In this document: positions 21,796-30,864 of the stretch, in pieces
Position numbering within the stretch: position 1 is the stretch's first letter
How the letters are laid out: each line of letters opens with the position of its first letter
From: Lentisphaera araneosa HTCC2155
Lineage (GTDB): Bacteria; Verrucomicrobiota; Lentisphaeria; Lentisphaerales; Lentisphaeraceae
Direction of reading: 5' to 3'
Length of the DNA: 64,000 nt
NCBI RefSeq assembly: GCF_000170755.1
Contig: NZ_ABCK01000018.1
Span: 51,433 to 115,432 of the forward strand
Notes under the pieces: generated by a model
Seen by the model: the letters and a program-made list of their open reading frames with translations, nothing else
What the model was told of the DNA's origin: nothing
The model's database searches: none
Translations under genes and position numbers: made by a program

Positions 21796-22518
21796 ATGTC
21801 TGACACAAAGTATCAAGAAAATATTAATGCAGCTGGTCGTGGCTTCAATCCCACGAGTTGGAGTCTTATTCTCAAGGCGAGCTCGGGAGGAAGTACCGAG
21901 TTAGCAGAGTTTTGTCGGCGCTATTGGCATCCACTTTATGCCTTCGCGAGGCGTTCGGGACGCAGTGCGGAAGATGCGCAAGATTTAAGCCAAGGTTTTT
22001 TTGCTTACTTACTCGAGCGTGATGTTTTACAGCGTGCCGATGCGGAAAAGGGTCGTTTCAGAAATTTTTTACTCACTTTATTTAAGCGCTTCATGCAAAA
22101 TGAATGGCAGCGTGGGCAAGCTCAAAAACGCGGTGGTAATCAGGTGAAAGTTGATTATGAAGCCGCGGAATACTCCTTGCAGGATATGAGTGAGTTAGGT
22201 GCTGACGAAGCTTATCAGCGCGCTTGGGCTTTGACGCTTTTGGAACAGAGTATGAAAGAACTAGAGCAACGTTTTATCGAGCGCGGTGATCAAGATCGCT
22301 GGGAAGTTATGAAGCCTTATCTCAATGGTGATAGTGAAGCGAGCTTGCGTGAAGGTGCTGAAATTCTAGGTGTGACGGAAAATGCTTTTACAGTCGCGAT
22401 TCATCGTTTGCGTCGTGACTTTTCGAAAGTTCTTCGTAAATTAGTGGCGGATACATTAAATGATCCGGCAGAAGTTCAGGAAGAATTACATTTTTTAATT
22501 TCTCTTTTGCAAAAATAA
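21796..22518 (+). CDS. RNA polymerase ECF-type sigma factor
   Basis: 240 residues with sigma-70 region 2 (about 35-100: WHPLYAFARRSGRSAEDAQD, then FFAYLLERD) and region 4 (about 165-215: LREGAEILGVTENAFTVAIH, the helix-turn-helix). The spacing and the DLSQGFFAYLLERD text match the group of sigma factors found with Ser/Thr kinases in planctomycetes and Lentisphaerota. No anti-sigma gene is adjacent; the divergent membrane kinase may take that role. It is followed 9 bases later by the aldose dehydrogenase gene and may be co-transcribed with it. Confidence 0.85.
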   Translation: MSDTKYQENINAAGRGFNPTSWSLILKASSGGSTELAEFCRRYWHPLYAFARRSGRSAEDAQDLSQGFFAYLLERDVLQRADAEKGRFRNFLLTLFKRFMQNEWQRGQAQKRGGNQVKVDYEAAEYSLQDMSELGADEAYQRAWALTLLEQSMKELEQRFIERGDQDRWEVMKPYLNGDSEASLREGAEILGVTENAFTVAIHRLRRDFSKVLRKLVADTLNDPAEVQEELHFLISLLQK

Positions 22519-22527
22519 GGAGTGTCG

Positions 22528-23658
22528 ATGAGATTATTATTACTAATGATGGTGAGTTTTTCACTGTTTGGCAATGACTTAAAGTTAGAGCCTTTATTTA
22601 AGAAAAAGACTTTCGAGCGTCCTATTGGTTTAATTGACCTAGGCAGTAATTCTTGGTATGTTTTGGAGCAAAGAGGAAAGATTTGGCTTTGCGAAGATGG
22701 CAAAAAGAAATCTTTAGTGGCAGATATCTCAAAGCGTTTAGGGACGGCTAACGAAGAAGGCCTTCTCTGCATGGTAAAATCTCCTCGATTTGAAGATGAT
22801 CATCAAGTCTATATTTACTATTCAGCAAAGCAACCACGTAGATCCATTGTGGCTCGCTTTAAATTGGAGAATCATAAACTCGATTTAGAGAGTGAAGAAG
22901 AAGTTTTGAGCATGCCTGAGCCTTACGGGAATCACAATGGTGGCCAACTGGCTTTTGGTCCAGATGAGAAGCTCTATGTGGGAGTCGGTGATGGTGGTTC
23001 AGCTGGTGACCCGAAAGGCTATGGTCAAGATTTGACGAATGTTCATGGCAGTATCTTGCGCTTGGATGTTTTAGGCAAGAGTTCCTATGAGATACCGAAA
23101 GATAATCCTTATGTCAATAAGGCTGATTCGAAAGCAGAGATCTATGCGTGGGGATTGCGTAACCCGTGGCGTTTTTCTTTTGATAGGGAATCGGGGGAGA
23201 TTTGGTGCGGTGATGTAGGACAAAATAAGTTTGAAGAAGTGAACTTAATTAAATCCGGGGTGAATTACGGCTGGAATGTTCGTGAAGGTTTTGGACCTTA
23301 TCAATTTGTGCAAAGAAAGAAAAAGAAAAAAGTCGTGCAGCGCAAGGTCGTTTCTAGTGAGGGGCCATTTGAAGACCCCCTCTTTGTATATCCGAGAAAA
23401 GAAGGCTTGTCGATTACAGGTGGTTATGTTTATCGTGGTCAATCAATCGAAAAAATGCGTGGTTGGTATGTGATGAGTGATTTTGCTTCAGGAGCTTATT
23501 GGCTTTTGAGAAAAGAAGGCGATAAAATTGTAGAGAATCACAGGATCAAAGGCGCCGCTTTACAAGTTGCGAGTTTTGCGGAAGACGCAAATGGTGAGCT
23601 GTATATGATGAGTTTTAAAAATGGCACTATTTATAAAATAGTGGATTGGGTGCAGTGA
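22528..23658 (+). CDS. Secreted PQQ-type aldose sugar dehydrogenase-like protein
   Basis: 376 residues from the ATG at 22528; AAGGAG at 22517-22522 is correctly placed for this ATG and would overlap the alternative GTG at 22522. An N-terminal signal (MRLLLLMMVSFSLFG) precedes a six-bladed beta-propeller of the GSDH family. Marks are GNHNGGQLAFGPDEKLYVGV (about residues 132-151), GLRNPWRFSFD (about 208-218) and YGWNVREG. The family oxidises sugars using PQQ and Ca2+; whether PQQ is bound here is not certain because no PQQ synthesis genes are in view. It is the first of three consecutive genes for exported proteins. Confidence 0.82.
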   Translation: MRLLLLMMVSFSLFGNDLKLEPLFKKKTFERPIGLIDLGSNSWYVLEQRGKIWLCEDGKKKSLVADISKRLGTANEEGLLCMVKSPRFEDDHQVYIYYSAKQPRRSIVARFKLENHKLDLESEEEVLSMPEPYGNHNGGQLAFGPDEKLYVGVGDGGSAGDPKGYGQDLTNVHGSILRLDVLGKSSYEIPKDNPYVNKADSKAEIYAWGLRNPWRFSFDRESGEIWCGDVGQNKFEEVNLIKSGVNYGWNVREGFGPYQFVQRKKKKKVVQRKVVSSEGPFEDPLFVYPRKEGLSITGGYVYRGQSIEKMRGWYVMSDFASGAYWLLRKEGDKIVENHRIKGAALQVASFAEDANGELYMMSFKNGTIYKIVDWVQ

Positions 23659-25547
23659 AAGGTTTTTTAATACTCGTACTTTGCGTCTTTTCAGCTTTTG
23701 CTCAAATTTCTTTACTTCCTGAGGGGAGTCATCGAGAAAGGGCCATTTTTGACCCGATCCCTGCGGAAGCTCTATTCTTTGACCATTTAGCGGCTCCTTA
23801 TGGTGCGAGTTTTGAGTCGTGGATTGGGAGCAGAAATTTTGCCAAAGAGATGCAGTCCGGTGCGAGTGGTTATAAAATTTGGAGTGAGCATGGGGAGTTT
23901 TTGCCTAAGGGCGAAGTGTTTTATCGATGGCCTGTAGAAACTTTACCTGAAAGAGGCTATTTAGAAATTTTCAGTGACGATTACGTTATTATAGAAATTT
24001 TAAATGAGGGACGTCATTTAGCCGTCGGCAAGGGACAGTTGGTTTTTAATTTAGAGAACTTACCGGCCTTTTATGAAGACCTCATTTTGCGCTTTTCATC
24101 TCCTATACCGCACCGAGCTTTAGTGTGGGCGCAACATTTTAATGAGTACGAATGGGTTCAAACCATTGGAGAAGGACAGGATAAATGGTTGTCAGTTGAC
24201 TCCCTCAGTCAAATGAAATTAAGCAAAGAGCCTGGTTTTCGATATAAGCGTTATTATCAATGTGATGATACTTCTCAAACCTATCTTTTGCATTTTCCGC
24301 AAGAAGTAGAAAATGTATGGCTTAATGGAGTGAAGATTCCGTATCCCCAAGCGATTAGTCAAGGTGTTTTAAAAGAAGGTAAGAATGAGCTTGTGTTTGA
24401 GTCTAAAAATTGGCGAATGGGAGCTGATCATGCCTTGATTGCCTTTGAGCAAAAGATTGCTGCGACAGATGATGACTTACAGTGGTACGATCCGAAAAAT
24501 AATTTGTGGTCCTATGAAAGTTCTTATTACTTAGGCGCTTTTTCTGATAGTGGACAAAAACTCATTTTTCGTGGAGAAGCGCTCGATTCTACAGTCCTAA
24601 AAGCAGAGATCACGTGCTCCAAAAAGGACTTAAAAGAAGGCGTTAACTTATTGTTTCGCGAAGAACAAACTTTGCCTCATTCGTATTGGCGAACAGAAGC
24701 CTTTTTAGTGCCACCATTTGTGATGGTGAATGGGGAGAGTGAATTACTTGGTCGTGATGGTCTTGTTTTAAAGAACTTAAAAGAAGGTAAGAATACCATC
24801 GAGATGCAAGTGAGTGGTAAGATGTTAAAGCCTTATTTGTCGCTCGGAAAGAATCAGAGTTTTGATTTGCGAGCGCCGCAACATGCCTATCAATTTTCCT
24901 TACGCGACAAGGGAATTAAGATTGATTTAGCTTCAAAAGGTGAGAAGGCTTGTGAGCTTTATGTGAATAATAAAAAGCTTCATGATTCCGTTTTGGATAA
25001 AGGGCAAGTAGCGGAAGTTATGGTGCCTTTAGTGGGGTTAAAAGAAGTAAGTGTTGGTGCGCCTGAGTTGAAAGAGTATGTGTTAAAACTTCAGGATGAA
25101 AAGGCGCCAGATGAGCAGGTCAATCTTAGTGATACGACTTCTATAAAAGGGGTGCTGAGTTATTTTTTAGCTTGTGAAGAAGACGAAGCCTATAGGGAAT
25201 TTGACAAACTCAGGAACTCTGAGAGCCCTATAGATTTATTGACTGTGATGCCTGATGGCAAAGCCCTTGGTCTTTATCTTTATCCTCATTTTCGAGATCA
25301 AGTTATCAAAGCCAATTTAGAATCTCGTGAGCTCCGTTGGACTTGGTTTGAAAATGCAAAAAATAAGCAGCCTCGTGATCGTTTTGAAATGAGGGCGTTT
25401 AATGAGTGGTTGGAGGCCATGGATAAGCAGTCGGAGGAAGGGGCGACAAGGCAGAGTTTGGAAGCAGAATTTTACGAGGCACGATTTTCGTCTTTAAATG
25501 AAATTTACTCATCTTTAAAAGCTGAGTTTGAAGAGGAGGAAAAATGA
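23655..25547 (+). CDS. Large exported protein of unknown function
   Basis: 630 residues. The GTG at 23655 overlaps the preceding stop (GTGA) and is preferred over the TTG at 23646, because it gives a compact signal peptide, MKGFLILVLCVFSAFA, ending in Ala-Phe-Ala. I do not recognise the family. The body is beta-rich with repeated phrases of the kind GVLKEGKNELVFES and KNLKEGKNTIEMQVSG, similar to what is seen in carbohydrate-binding beta-sandwiches of glycosidases, and a helical C terminus (about 540-630) rich in Glu and Arg. Translational coupling with the aldose dehydrogenase upstream and the exported protein downstream suggests a shared extracytoplasmic task, perhaps sugar handling. Confidence 0.7.
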   Translation: MKGFLILVLCVFSAFAQISLLPEGSHRERAIFDPIPAEALFFDHLAAPYGASFESWIGSRNFAKEMQSGASGYKIWSEHGEFLPKGEVFYRWPVETLPERGYLEIFSDDYVIIEILNEGRHLAVGKGQLVFNLENLPAFYEDLILRFSSPIPHRALVWAQHFNEYEWVQTIGEGQDKWLSVDSLSQMKLSKEPGFRYKRYYQCDDTSQTYLLHFPQEVENVWLNGVKIPYPQAISQGVLKEGKNELVFESKNWRMGADHALIAFEQKIAATDDDLQWYDPKNNLWSYESSYYLGAFSDSGQKLIFRGEALDSTVLKAEITCSKKDLKEGVNLLFREEQTLPHSYWRTEAFLVPPFVMVNGESELLGRDGLVLKNLKEGKNTIEMQVSGKMLKPYLSLGKNQSFDLRAPQHAYQFSLRDKGIKIDLASKGEKACELYVNNKKLHDSVLDKGQVAEVMVPLVGLKEVSVGAPELKEYVLKLQDEKAPDEQVNLSDTTSIKGVLSYFLACEEDEAYREFDKLRNSESPIDLLTVMPDGKALGLYLYPHFRDQVIKANLESRELRWTWFENAKNKQPRDRFEMRAFNEWLEAMDKQSEEGATRQSLEAEFYEARFSSLNEIYSSLKAEFEEEEK

Positions 25548-26242
25548 AATACTTTTTTGTGGCCTTGATTTTGTTGACTAGTTCGCTTAGCGCTCAATGG
25601 CCCGATAAAGCGAAGATTAAAATCATTTACCCCGCTGGAGCGAGTAGTTCAGAGTTAGACTTATTAAACAAGATGGCAAGATTTTTCGCAAAAGGTAGTC
25701 CATCATTAGTAGAAGATATGTTGATTGCCGATGACTATGCGAAGAAATTTTTCACTTATTATACTCATGATTTTCTTATCATTGTCGGTAAAAATAATCA
25801 ATTGTTAGATGTGGCTAAGCAGGGTGTGAAGCTTAGCGCACCCCTCAACTCCTTTACAGAGCAGGGAGCCTTCAAAGGATCTTTAAGCTATTTGGGTTTA
25901 GCTCCCAATCCTCTGTTTTTGAAGGCGCGTTTTTTGGGCGCCGTTCGAGGAATACCAGGTCAGAGTTTGGTGGTCTACGGCGATGATAGGAAGTCTTTAG
26001 CGCGAGCTTTTGAGAAGATCCAAACGGGCTATGTACAGGGGACTTGGAGTGAGAGCTCTGTGGATAAACCTTTAAAATTAACTGAAGAGAAAACTTACTT
26101 ATGGGGGCAAGCTCATAAATCGGATTACGACAGAGTGAAGTCAAAGCGAGCTGAAGGGGAATTGTTCCGTAGGTATCAATGGAAATCGGGTAGGTTTCAG
26201 ATGTCGATTGTGGATGGAGTAAACTTTAAAGTTCTTGAGTAA
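25544..26242 (+). CDS. Exported protein of unknown function
   Basis: 232 residues with a signal peptide MKYFFVALILLTSSLSA. It overlaps the preceding gene by ATGA. No family is recognised. A YPAGASSSELDLLNKMARFF stretch near residue 31 suggests an alpha/beta domain. No cysteines form an obvious motif. It is the last of the set dehydrogenase, 630-residue protein, 232-residue protein, and ends 11 bases before a convergent BLUF gene with no clear terminator between them. Confidence 0.65.
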   Translation: MKYFFVALILLTSSLSAQWPDKAKIKIIYPAGASSSELDLLNKMARFFAKGSPSLVEDMLIADDYAKKFFTYYTHDFLIIVGKNNQLLDVAKQGVKLSAPLNSFTEQGAFKGSLSYLGLAPNPLFLKARFLGAVRGIPGQSLVVYGDDRKSLARAFEKIQTGYVQGTWSESSVDKPLKLTEEKTYLWGQAHKSDYDRVKSKRAEGELFRRYQWKSGRFQMSIVDGVNFKVLE

Positions 26243-26252
26243 ATAGCTGGAT

Positions 26253-26651
26253 TTACTGTTTATAAAAACTCTTTAGGAAGTTGTGAGCAGTATCATTTTG
26301 TTTATTAGATGAGCTTAAGAAAGAGCTGAGTTCCACTTGGCCTTTCGAGCGATCGTCTGAAATATTTTCAAAGCCCATTGACCAGTTTTTAAAATGGCGA
26401 TTGGGAATCGGTTTTTGAGATAAAATGGTGATGTTTTCGTGTCGATCGTCCCCGTCAATACGGGCCATTAACTTTTCAACAGCGTCTTTATCGCCTTCGA
26501 GTGCTTGCATGAATTCACCATTTTTATAAATGAGCATGCCACTTATGCCAACTGTACAATTGTTGGCTCTAGAGCATGTAAGTATTTGCTCTAGATCCTT
26601 TTCGCTAATGTCTTTGCTTGATTCGCTGATATAAATGATTGTGTATAACAT
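26253..26651 (-). CDS. BLUF-domain blue-light sensor, single domain
   Basis: 132 residues from the ATG at 26651 (a TTG at 26663 is the alternative). The BLUF fold fills residues 1-95. The flavin-contacting Tyr is Tyr7 (MLYTIIYIS), the conserved Gln is Gln49 (GEFMQALEG), GISGMLIY is the family hallmark, and Trp90/Met92 lie in NWSMGF. A short C-terminal helix follows with no output domain, as in the stand-alone photoreceptors PixD or BlrB. Such proteins bind FAD and signal by protein contact. No obvious partner gene lies next to it; the desaturase gene is divergent and 275 bases away. Confidence 0.9.
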   Translation of the reverse strand: MLYTIIYISESSKDISEKDLEQILTCSRANNCTVGISGMLIYKNGEFMQALEGDKDAVEKLMARIDGDDRHENITILSQKPIPNRHFKNWSMGFENISDDRSKGQVELSSFLSSSNKQNDTAHNFLKSFYKQ

Positions 26652-26926
26652 GAAAAATCCCAAATTTTACTAAAGGTAATCGCCTTTGTATTGAATCAAA
26701 GTCTAATAGACTTAAGATCTAATGAAAACTTTGATATTTAGTAAAGAGAGCATAATTTTACTACTTTAATTTGAAATTCCCTGCTTACTTTAACTCGATT
26801 GTATTTGCCGGAAGAGGTTGAAAAAAATGAAGTTTATGTTAATTTGTAGTGCTTCCTTTTCTAGAATGATTATATGTGGATAAAAAGAAAAGGGCGTAAA
26901 ACAATATAAAAGATTTGGAGAAATAT

Positions 26927-28081
26927 ATGACAGAAGACAAAAAATATAATTGGCTTAATACTATCAGCCTCAGTCTCACCTTTATTCTTGCTTGTACACT
27001 CGTGCCATGGTATGGGATCAAGTACGGCTTTACTGGCTTTGAGTGGGCAGTTTTTGGCTTTTTTATGGTCTTTACTGGTACGGGTATTACAGTTGGTTAT
27101 CACCGCTTATGGTCGCACAAAACTTATGAAGCGAATGCCGTTTTTCAGTCGTGGTTTGCTTTTTGGGGTGCAGTCGCAGCTCAGAACTCAATTATCTCTT
27201 GGAGTCGCGATCACCGCGATCACCACAAATATGTGGATAATAATGAAAAAGATCCTTACTCTGCAAAGAAGGGTTTCTGGTTCTCTCACATCCTATGGAT
27301 ATTCCAAGATACTCGTACGGATAAAGATTATGGTAATGTAAAAGACCTCCAAGCAAACAAAATTTGTACTTTCCAAGAAAAGTACTACATGCCGATGCTC
27401 ATTTTCGGTAACTTTGTTTTACCTGCGCTTATTGGTTACATTGGTCACACAATTAATCCTCACGCTAATGGTTTGGCTCACAGTATGATTGCTATGTTCT
27501 TGGTAGCGGGTTTATTGCGTTTTGTTCTTAACCACCACTTCACTTTTTTCATTAACTCTTTAGCGCACATTTGGGGTGCACAGCCTTACGCTAAGAAAGA
27601 TACTTCACGTGATAACTTCTTTCTTGCACTCGTTACATACGGTGAAGGTTATCATAACTTCCACCATACCTTCCAGTCGGATTACCGTAACGGTGTAAGA
27701 GCATGGCAGTTTGACCCATCGAAGTGGATCATTTGGACAGCCTCAAAATTAGGTATGACTTGGAAACTTAAGCGCATGCAGAAATGGCAGATCAATCACA
27801 AGAAGCAAGAGTTCTGGGGTGTTCAGTCTTTAGAAGGAGCTTTAGAACAACTTAAGACGAAAGATATGCCTGAGCTTAAAGCTAAGCTTGAAAAGACTTA
27901 TGAAGAGTGGAAGACGGCTTTAGAAGCTTGGTCTGCAGCCCGTCGTAAGAGCAAGACTTGCCAAGATGCAAAAATGCAGGTGAAAGACTTACAGAATGCA
28001 TTACTCACAAAACGTGATGAGTTCTGCGAGGCGGTGAATTCAATTTTTGCGAATCCGCATTCAGCACCCGCACTCGGTTAA
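26927..28081 (+). CDS. Membrane fatty acid desaturase (acyl-CoA delta-9 type)
   Basis: 384 residues from the ATG at 26927, with GGAG at 26917-26920. The three histidine boxes of the di-iron centre are HRLWSH (59-64), HRDHH (96-100) and HNFHH (243-247), with a further NHH near 202. Hydrophobic pairs at about 13-55 and 155-210 hold it in the membrane. The C-terminal part (about 285-384) is a charged helical extension, longer than in many relatives. It introduces a double bond into saturated acyl chains, using O2 and electrons from a reductant, and adjusts membrane fluidity. It is monocistronic and ended by the terminator at 28093. Confidence 0.92.
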   Translation: MTEDKKYNWLNTISLSLTFILACTLVPWYGIKYGFTGFEWAVFGFFMVFTGTGITVGYHRLWSHKTYEANAVFQSWFAFWGAVAAQNSIISWSRDHRDHHKYVDNNEKDPYSAKKGFWFSHILWIFQDTRTDKDYGNVKDLQANKICTFQEKYYMPMLIFGNFVLPALIGYIGHTINPHANGLAHSMIAMFLVAGLLRFVLNHHFTFFINSLAHIWGAQPYAKKDTSRDNFFLALVTYGEGYHNFHHTFQSDYRNGVRAWQFDPSKWIIWTASKLGMTWKLKRMQKWQINHKKQEFWGVQSLEGALEQLKTKDMPELKAKLEKTYEEWKTALEAWSAARRKSKTCQDAKMQVKDLQNALLTKRDEFCEAVNSIFANPHSAPALG

Positions 28082-28092
28082 GAAAGAATTTT

Positions 28093-28124
28093 AAAAGGGA
28101 AGCTTAAACGCTTCCCTTTTTTTT
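28093..28124 (+). terminator. Terminator of the desaturase gene
   Basis: AAAAGGGAAGC 28093-28103, loop TTAAAC, GCTTCCCTTTT 28110-28120, then T to 28124. It lies directly before the start codon of the next sigma factor gene, so that gene must either have a promoter overlapping the hairpin or depend on read-through. Confidence 0.9.
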
Positions 28125-28128
28125 GTCT

Positions 28129-28716
28129 ATGGATAATTGGAGTACGAGAAAAACCATGCTGATCCGTCTCAAGGATCAGTACGATGAAAAATCGTGGGAA
28201 GAGTTTGTCGCGACTTATAAGCAATACATTTATAATGTCATCCGACGTATGGAACTCAATCATCATGATGCACTCGAGATCGTTCAACTCGTGCTCATTA
28301 AGCTTTGGAAAAAGCTCCCTGACTTTAGCTATGATAATTACCGCGGAAAATTCCGCAATTGGCTCTATACCGTCACCGCCAATCAAGTCCGTGATTTTTT
28401 AAGAGGCAAAAACCTATCTCTGAGCAAAATTCCCGATTCGAGTAAGGATTTAGAGAAGTCCATTAGCATTCCAGAAATAGAAGAGATTGCTGAAAAAGAA
28501 TGGAAGACTTATATCGCGAATATGGCCTGGGAGAAAGTTATAAATCATTTTAGCGAAGGTGTGTGCCGAGCATTTTTGATGAGTATTGAGGGGCATGGAG
28601 TGGAGAAAATTTCTGCGGAAATCGGCGTTAGCGAGAGCTCTGTCTACGTTTATAAAAAACGAGTCCAAGATCGTCTACAGGAAGAAATTGCCTACCTCAA
28701 TTCTGAGTTTGGATAA
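28129..28716 (+). CDS. RNA polymerase ECF-type sigma factor
   Basis: 195 residues from the ATG at 28129; a TTG two codons earlier is less likely. Sigma-70 region 2 covers about 12-85 (MLIRLKDQYDEKSWEEFVA, then ALEIVQLVLIKLWKK), followed by a short linker and region 4 (about 135-185) with KISAEIGVSESSVYVYKKRV as the helix-turn-helix. The W-S-T-R-K-T-M-L-I-R-L opening is typical of planctomycete-type ECF factors. It is convergent with a kinase gene, with a 20-base overlap of the two 3' ends. No ribosome-binding site is clear, because the terminator T-run occupies the expected position. Confidence 0.83.
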   Translation: MDNWSTRKTMLIRLKDQYDEKSWEEFVATYKQYIYNVIRRMELNHHDALEIVQLVLIKLWKKLPDFSYDNYRGKFRNWLYTVTANQVRDFLRGKNLSLSKIPDSSKDLEKSISIPEIEEIAEKEWKTYIANMAWEKVINHFSEGVCRAFLMSIEGHGVEKISAEIGVSESSVYVYKKRVQDRLQEEIAYLNSEFG

Positions 28717-30862
28717 AGTCGATTTTTATCCCACTTTCTTTGAGTAGAAGAGTAGCTTGAGAATTCTTCTTTAAATTTGATGGCTTAGAAAGGCTCAATT
28801 TTTTTAAAGAAGTGATTTTTGCGAGTGGCGCATAATCTGCGAGCGGTGTCTCGATTAAAATGAGATGCTCAAGTGATTCACGATTTTTATGAGCGGACCA
28901 AATAAAGGGATTGACCTGACAGTTGACTAAGCGCATCGTTTTAATATTGTCGATGAGACTCAGTTGACGAAGAGGAACATTGACTTGATTGTGTAACTCT
29001 AAGTATGAGATGTTTTTTAAGAAGTGAACATGCTTATTGAGAGTTTTTATATGTCGCTTACAGATCAGCTCTCTAATTGGTAGTATTGATAAGGTGAAAA
29101 GTGGAAAACTCTCTTGAGAAGTCACAAATCTAGTGGGGCTGAGTTCATCTCCTTTTTGCAATAGAGTTTCTTTGAAAATTCGAATTTTATTTTTGTTGGA
29201 GAGTTTAATGCGTTTGAGACCAAGAAAGATGGCATGTTTATGCTTAGAGAAACTCGGGTCTTTTTGAATGGTTTGAATTAAACGAATGATTTCGTCTGTA
29301 TTTCCTTTGAGAATTTTCTTTTGATCAAAGAACTTGTATTTGATTCGATCAATTTGCAGGAAGTACTTGTTTGCTTCGTCTACATTAAGTTCGAGAAGAC
29401 TGATTTTTCCAAATAATACGATGACGGATTTGTAGTTAGGGGCCAGTGACTTTGCTTGTTCGGCATACATTTTAGCGCGGCTAAAATTACCCTGATTAAA
29501 TGCTGAGTAGGCATCTTGAATGAATTGATCCGCGGCGATTTGAGCGATAGTGACCTTTTCTTCGGAAACTTCATTGAGTTTCTCAATAGTCTCCTGAATC
29601 TTCACACGACTATTCATCAGCTTTCGAAAATTTTCGCGACTTTTTTCTTGGGAGACTTCTAAATCATCGAGAGCGCTAGCGGCTTTTGTAGCATTAAGTT
29701 TGGCAATAGCTTCACTCTGACTCAGGTTGCTGTAGGAAGCAATCGAGAGGATTGAAATAAAAAGAATAAAGCAGAGGCATAAGCTAAGTAAAAACTTATT
29801 TCTCCTGAGGAATAATTTGGTTAAGTGCAAGGGTGGGGCATTTAGTGCCAGAGGCGCATAACCACTATTCCACTTACGCAAATCATCCGCCAAGGCACTT
29901 ACGAGCTTATAGCGAGAACGGCTTTTTAATGCCATAGCTTTTAAGCATATGGCCTCTAATCCAGGATCAACTGACCAGTTGAGTTTAAGTTCACTTGGTT
30001 TAGGGAAATCGCCCTTGATTGTTTTCTTTAGTACTCTGCGGTAATCATCATCGAGAAAGGGTGGTTGCAGGGTAATGATTGAGTAAAGGATGGCACCTAA
30101 TGAATAGATGTCACTACGAGGATTTGCGTAGTCCGCACAAGCTTGTTCAGGGGACATGTAGGCTGGACTTCCAAGAACAATGCCATCGAGATTTTTGGTG
30201 TCAGTTTGGTGAATAATACTGAGTTCTTGAGTATGTGAACGCGTATGAAAATCACTGGTTTTATAAAATTGCGCTAAACCCCAATCCAAAACCTGAACTT
30301 CACCATAATCTGAGATACGAATATTGTCGGGTTTTAAGTCCAAGTGTAAAACGTCTTTAGAGTGGGCATAAGCCATGGCATCACAGACTTTGAGAAAGAT
30401 ATTGATAAGATCGTGGAGAGTCGAAGGAGCAAGTTTCTCTTGTTGGCTGAAACGTTTGATGATTTGACTTAAGGTATCACCATTAATTAACTTCATTGTG
30501 AAGCAGGGGCGATTTTCGAAGAGGCCGATATCGTGAACAGGGACAATATTGGGGTGCTCGAGTAAAGCCGTTACACGAGCCTCAAAAATAAAGTCATTCC
30601 AATCCTCTTTATTATTACTTTTAGGCACGGCCATGGCGAGGTGTCGTGTAGTGTCGCGATCCACAACTTCGTAAATATCCTTCATTCCACCCGTATCGAT
30701 CTGCTGCTTTTTATCAAACTTATCGTTATTGATCGGCGATAGTGGGATATTGAGTTCTTGGATACGCGAGGGAGGTGTTTTCTTTTCTTCGTGATAAAAA
30801 TTAGCAATGAGTTCCGAAGAATTATCGAAGGCGCGTTGAAGGTCTAAGTCATCTTTAGCCAT
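28697..30862 (-). CDS. Membrane Ser/Thr kinase homologue, possible pseudokinase
   Basis: 721 residues with the same plan as the kinase at 19546: kinase domain (about 50-330), one membrane segment (about 350-370), TPR-like middle and leucine-rich-like C terminus. Several catalytic positions differ. The glycine loop reads DTGGMKD (57-63), the residue aligned with the beta-3 lysine is Ala78 (LAMAVPK, with a Lys only at 81), and HRD is HLD (173-175). The catalytic Asp and Asn in LDLKPDN and the metal-binding DWG (193-195) remain. It may be inactive or use another lysine. It follows the coiled-coil gene by 2 bases, and its start is directly after that stop. Confidence 0.85.
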   Translation of the reverse strand: MAKDDLDLQRAFDNSSELIANFYHEEKKTPPSRIQELNIPLSPINNDKFDKKQQIDTGGMKDIYEVVDRDTTRHLAMAVPKSNNKEDWNDFIFEARVTALLEHPNIVPVHDIGLFENRPCFTMKLINGDTLSQIIKRFSQQEKLAPSTLHDLINIFLKVCDAMAYAHSKDVLHLDLKPDNIRISDYGEVQVLDWGLAQFYKTSDFHTRSHTQELSIIHQTDTKNLDGIVLGSPAYMSPEQACADYANPRSDIYSLGAILYSIITLQPPFLDDDYRRVLKKTIKGDFPKPSELKLNWSVDPGLEAICLKAMALKSRSRYKLVSALADDLRKWNSGYAPLALNAPPLHLTKLFLRRNKFLLSLCLCFILFISILSIASYSNLSQSEAIAKLNATKAASALDDLEVSQEKSRENFRKLMNSRVKIQETIEKLNEVSEEKVTIAQIAADQFIQDAYSAFNQGNFSRAKMYAEQAKSLAPNYKSVIVLFGKISLLELNVDEANKYFLQIDRIKYKFFDQKKILKGNTDEIIRLIQTIQKDPSFSKHKHAIFLGLKRIKLSNKNKIRIFKETLLQKGDELSPTRFVTSQESFPLFTLSILPIRELICKRHIKTLNKHVHFLKNISYLELHNQVNVPLRQLSLIDNIKTMRLVNCQVNPFIWSAHKNRESLEHLILIETPLADYAPLAKITSLKKLSLSKPSNLKKNSQATLLLKESGIKIDFIQTQN

Positions 30863-30864
30863 TC

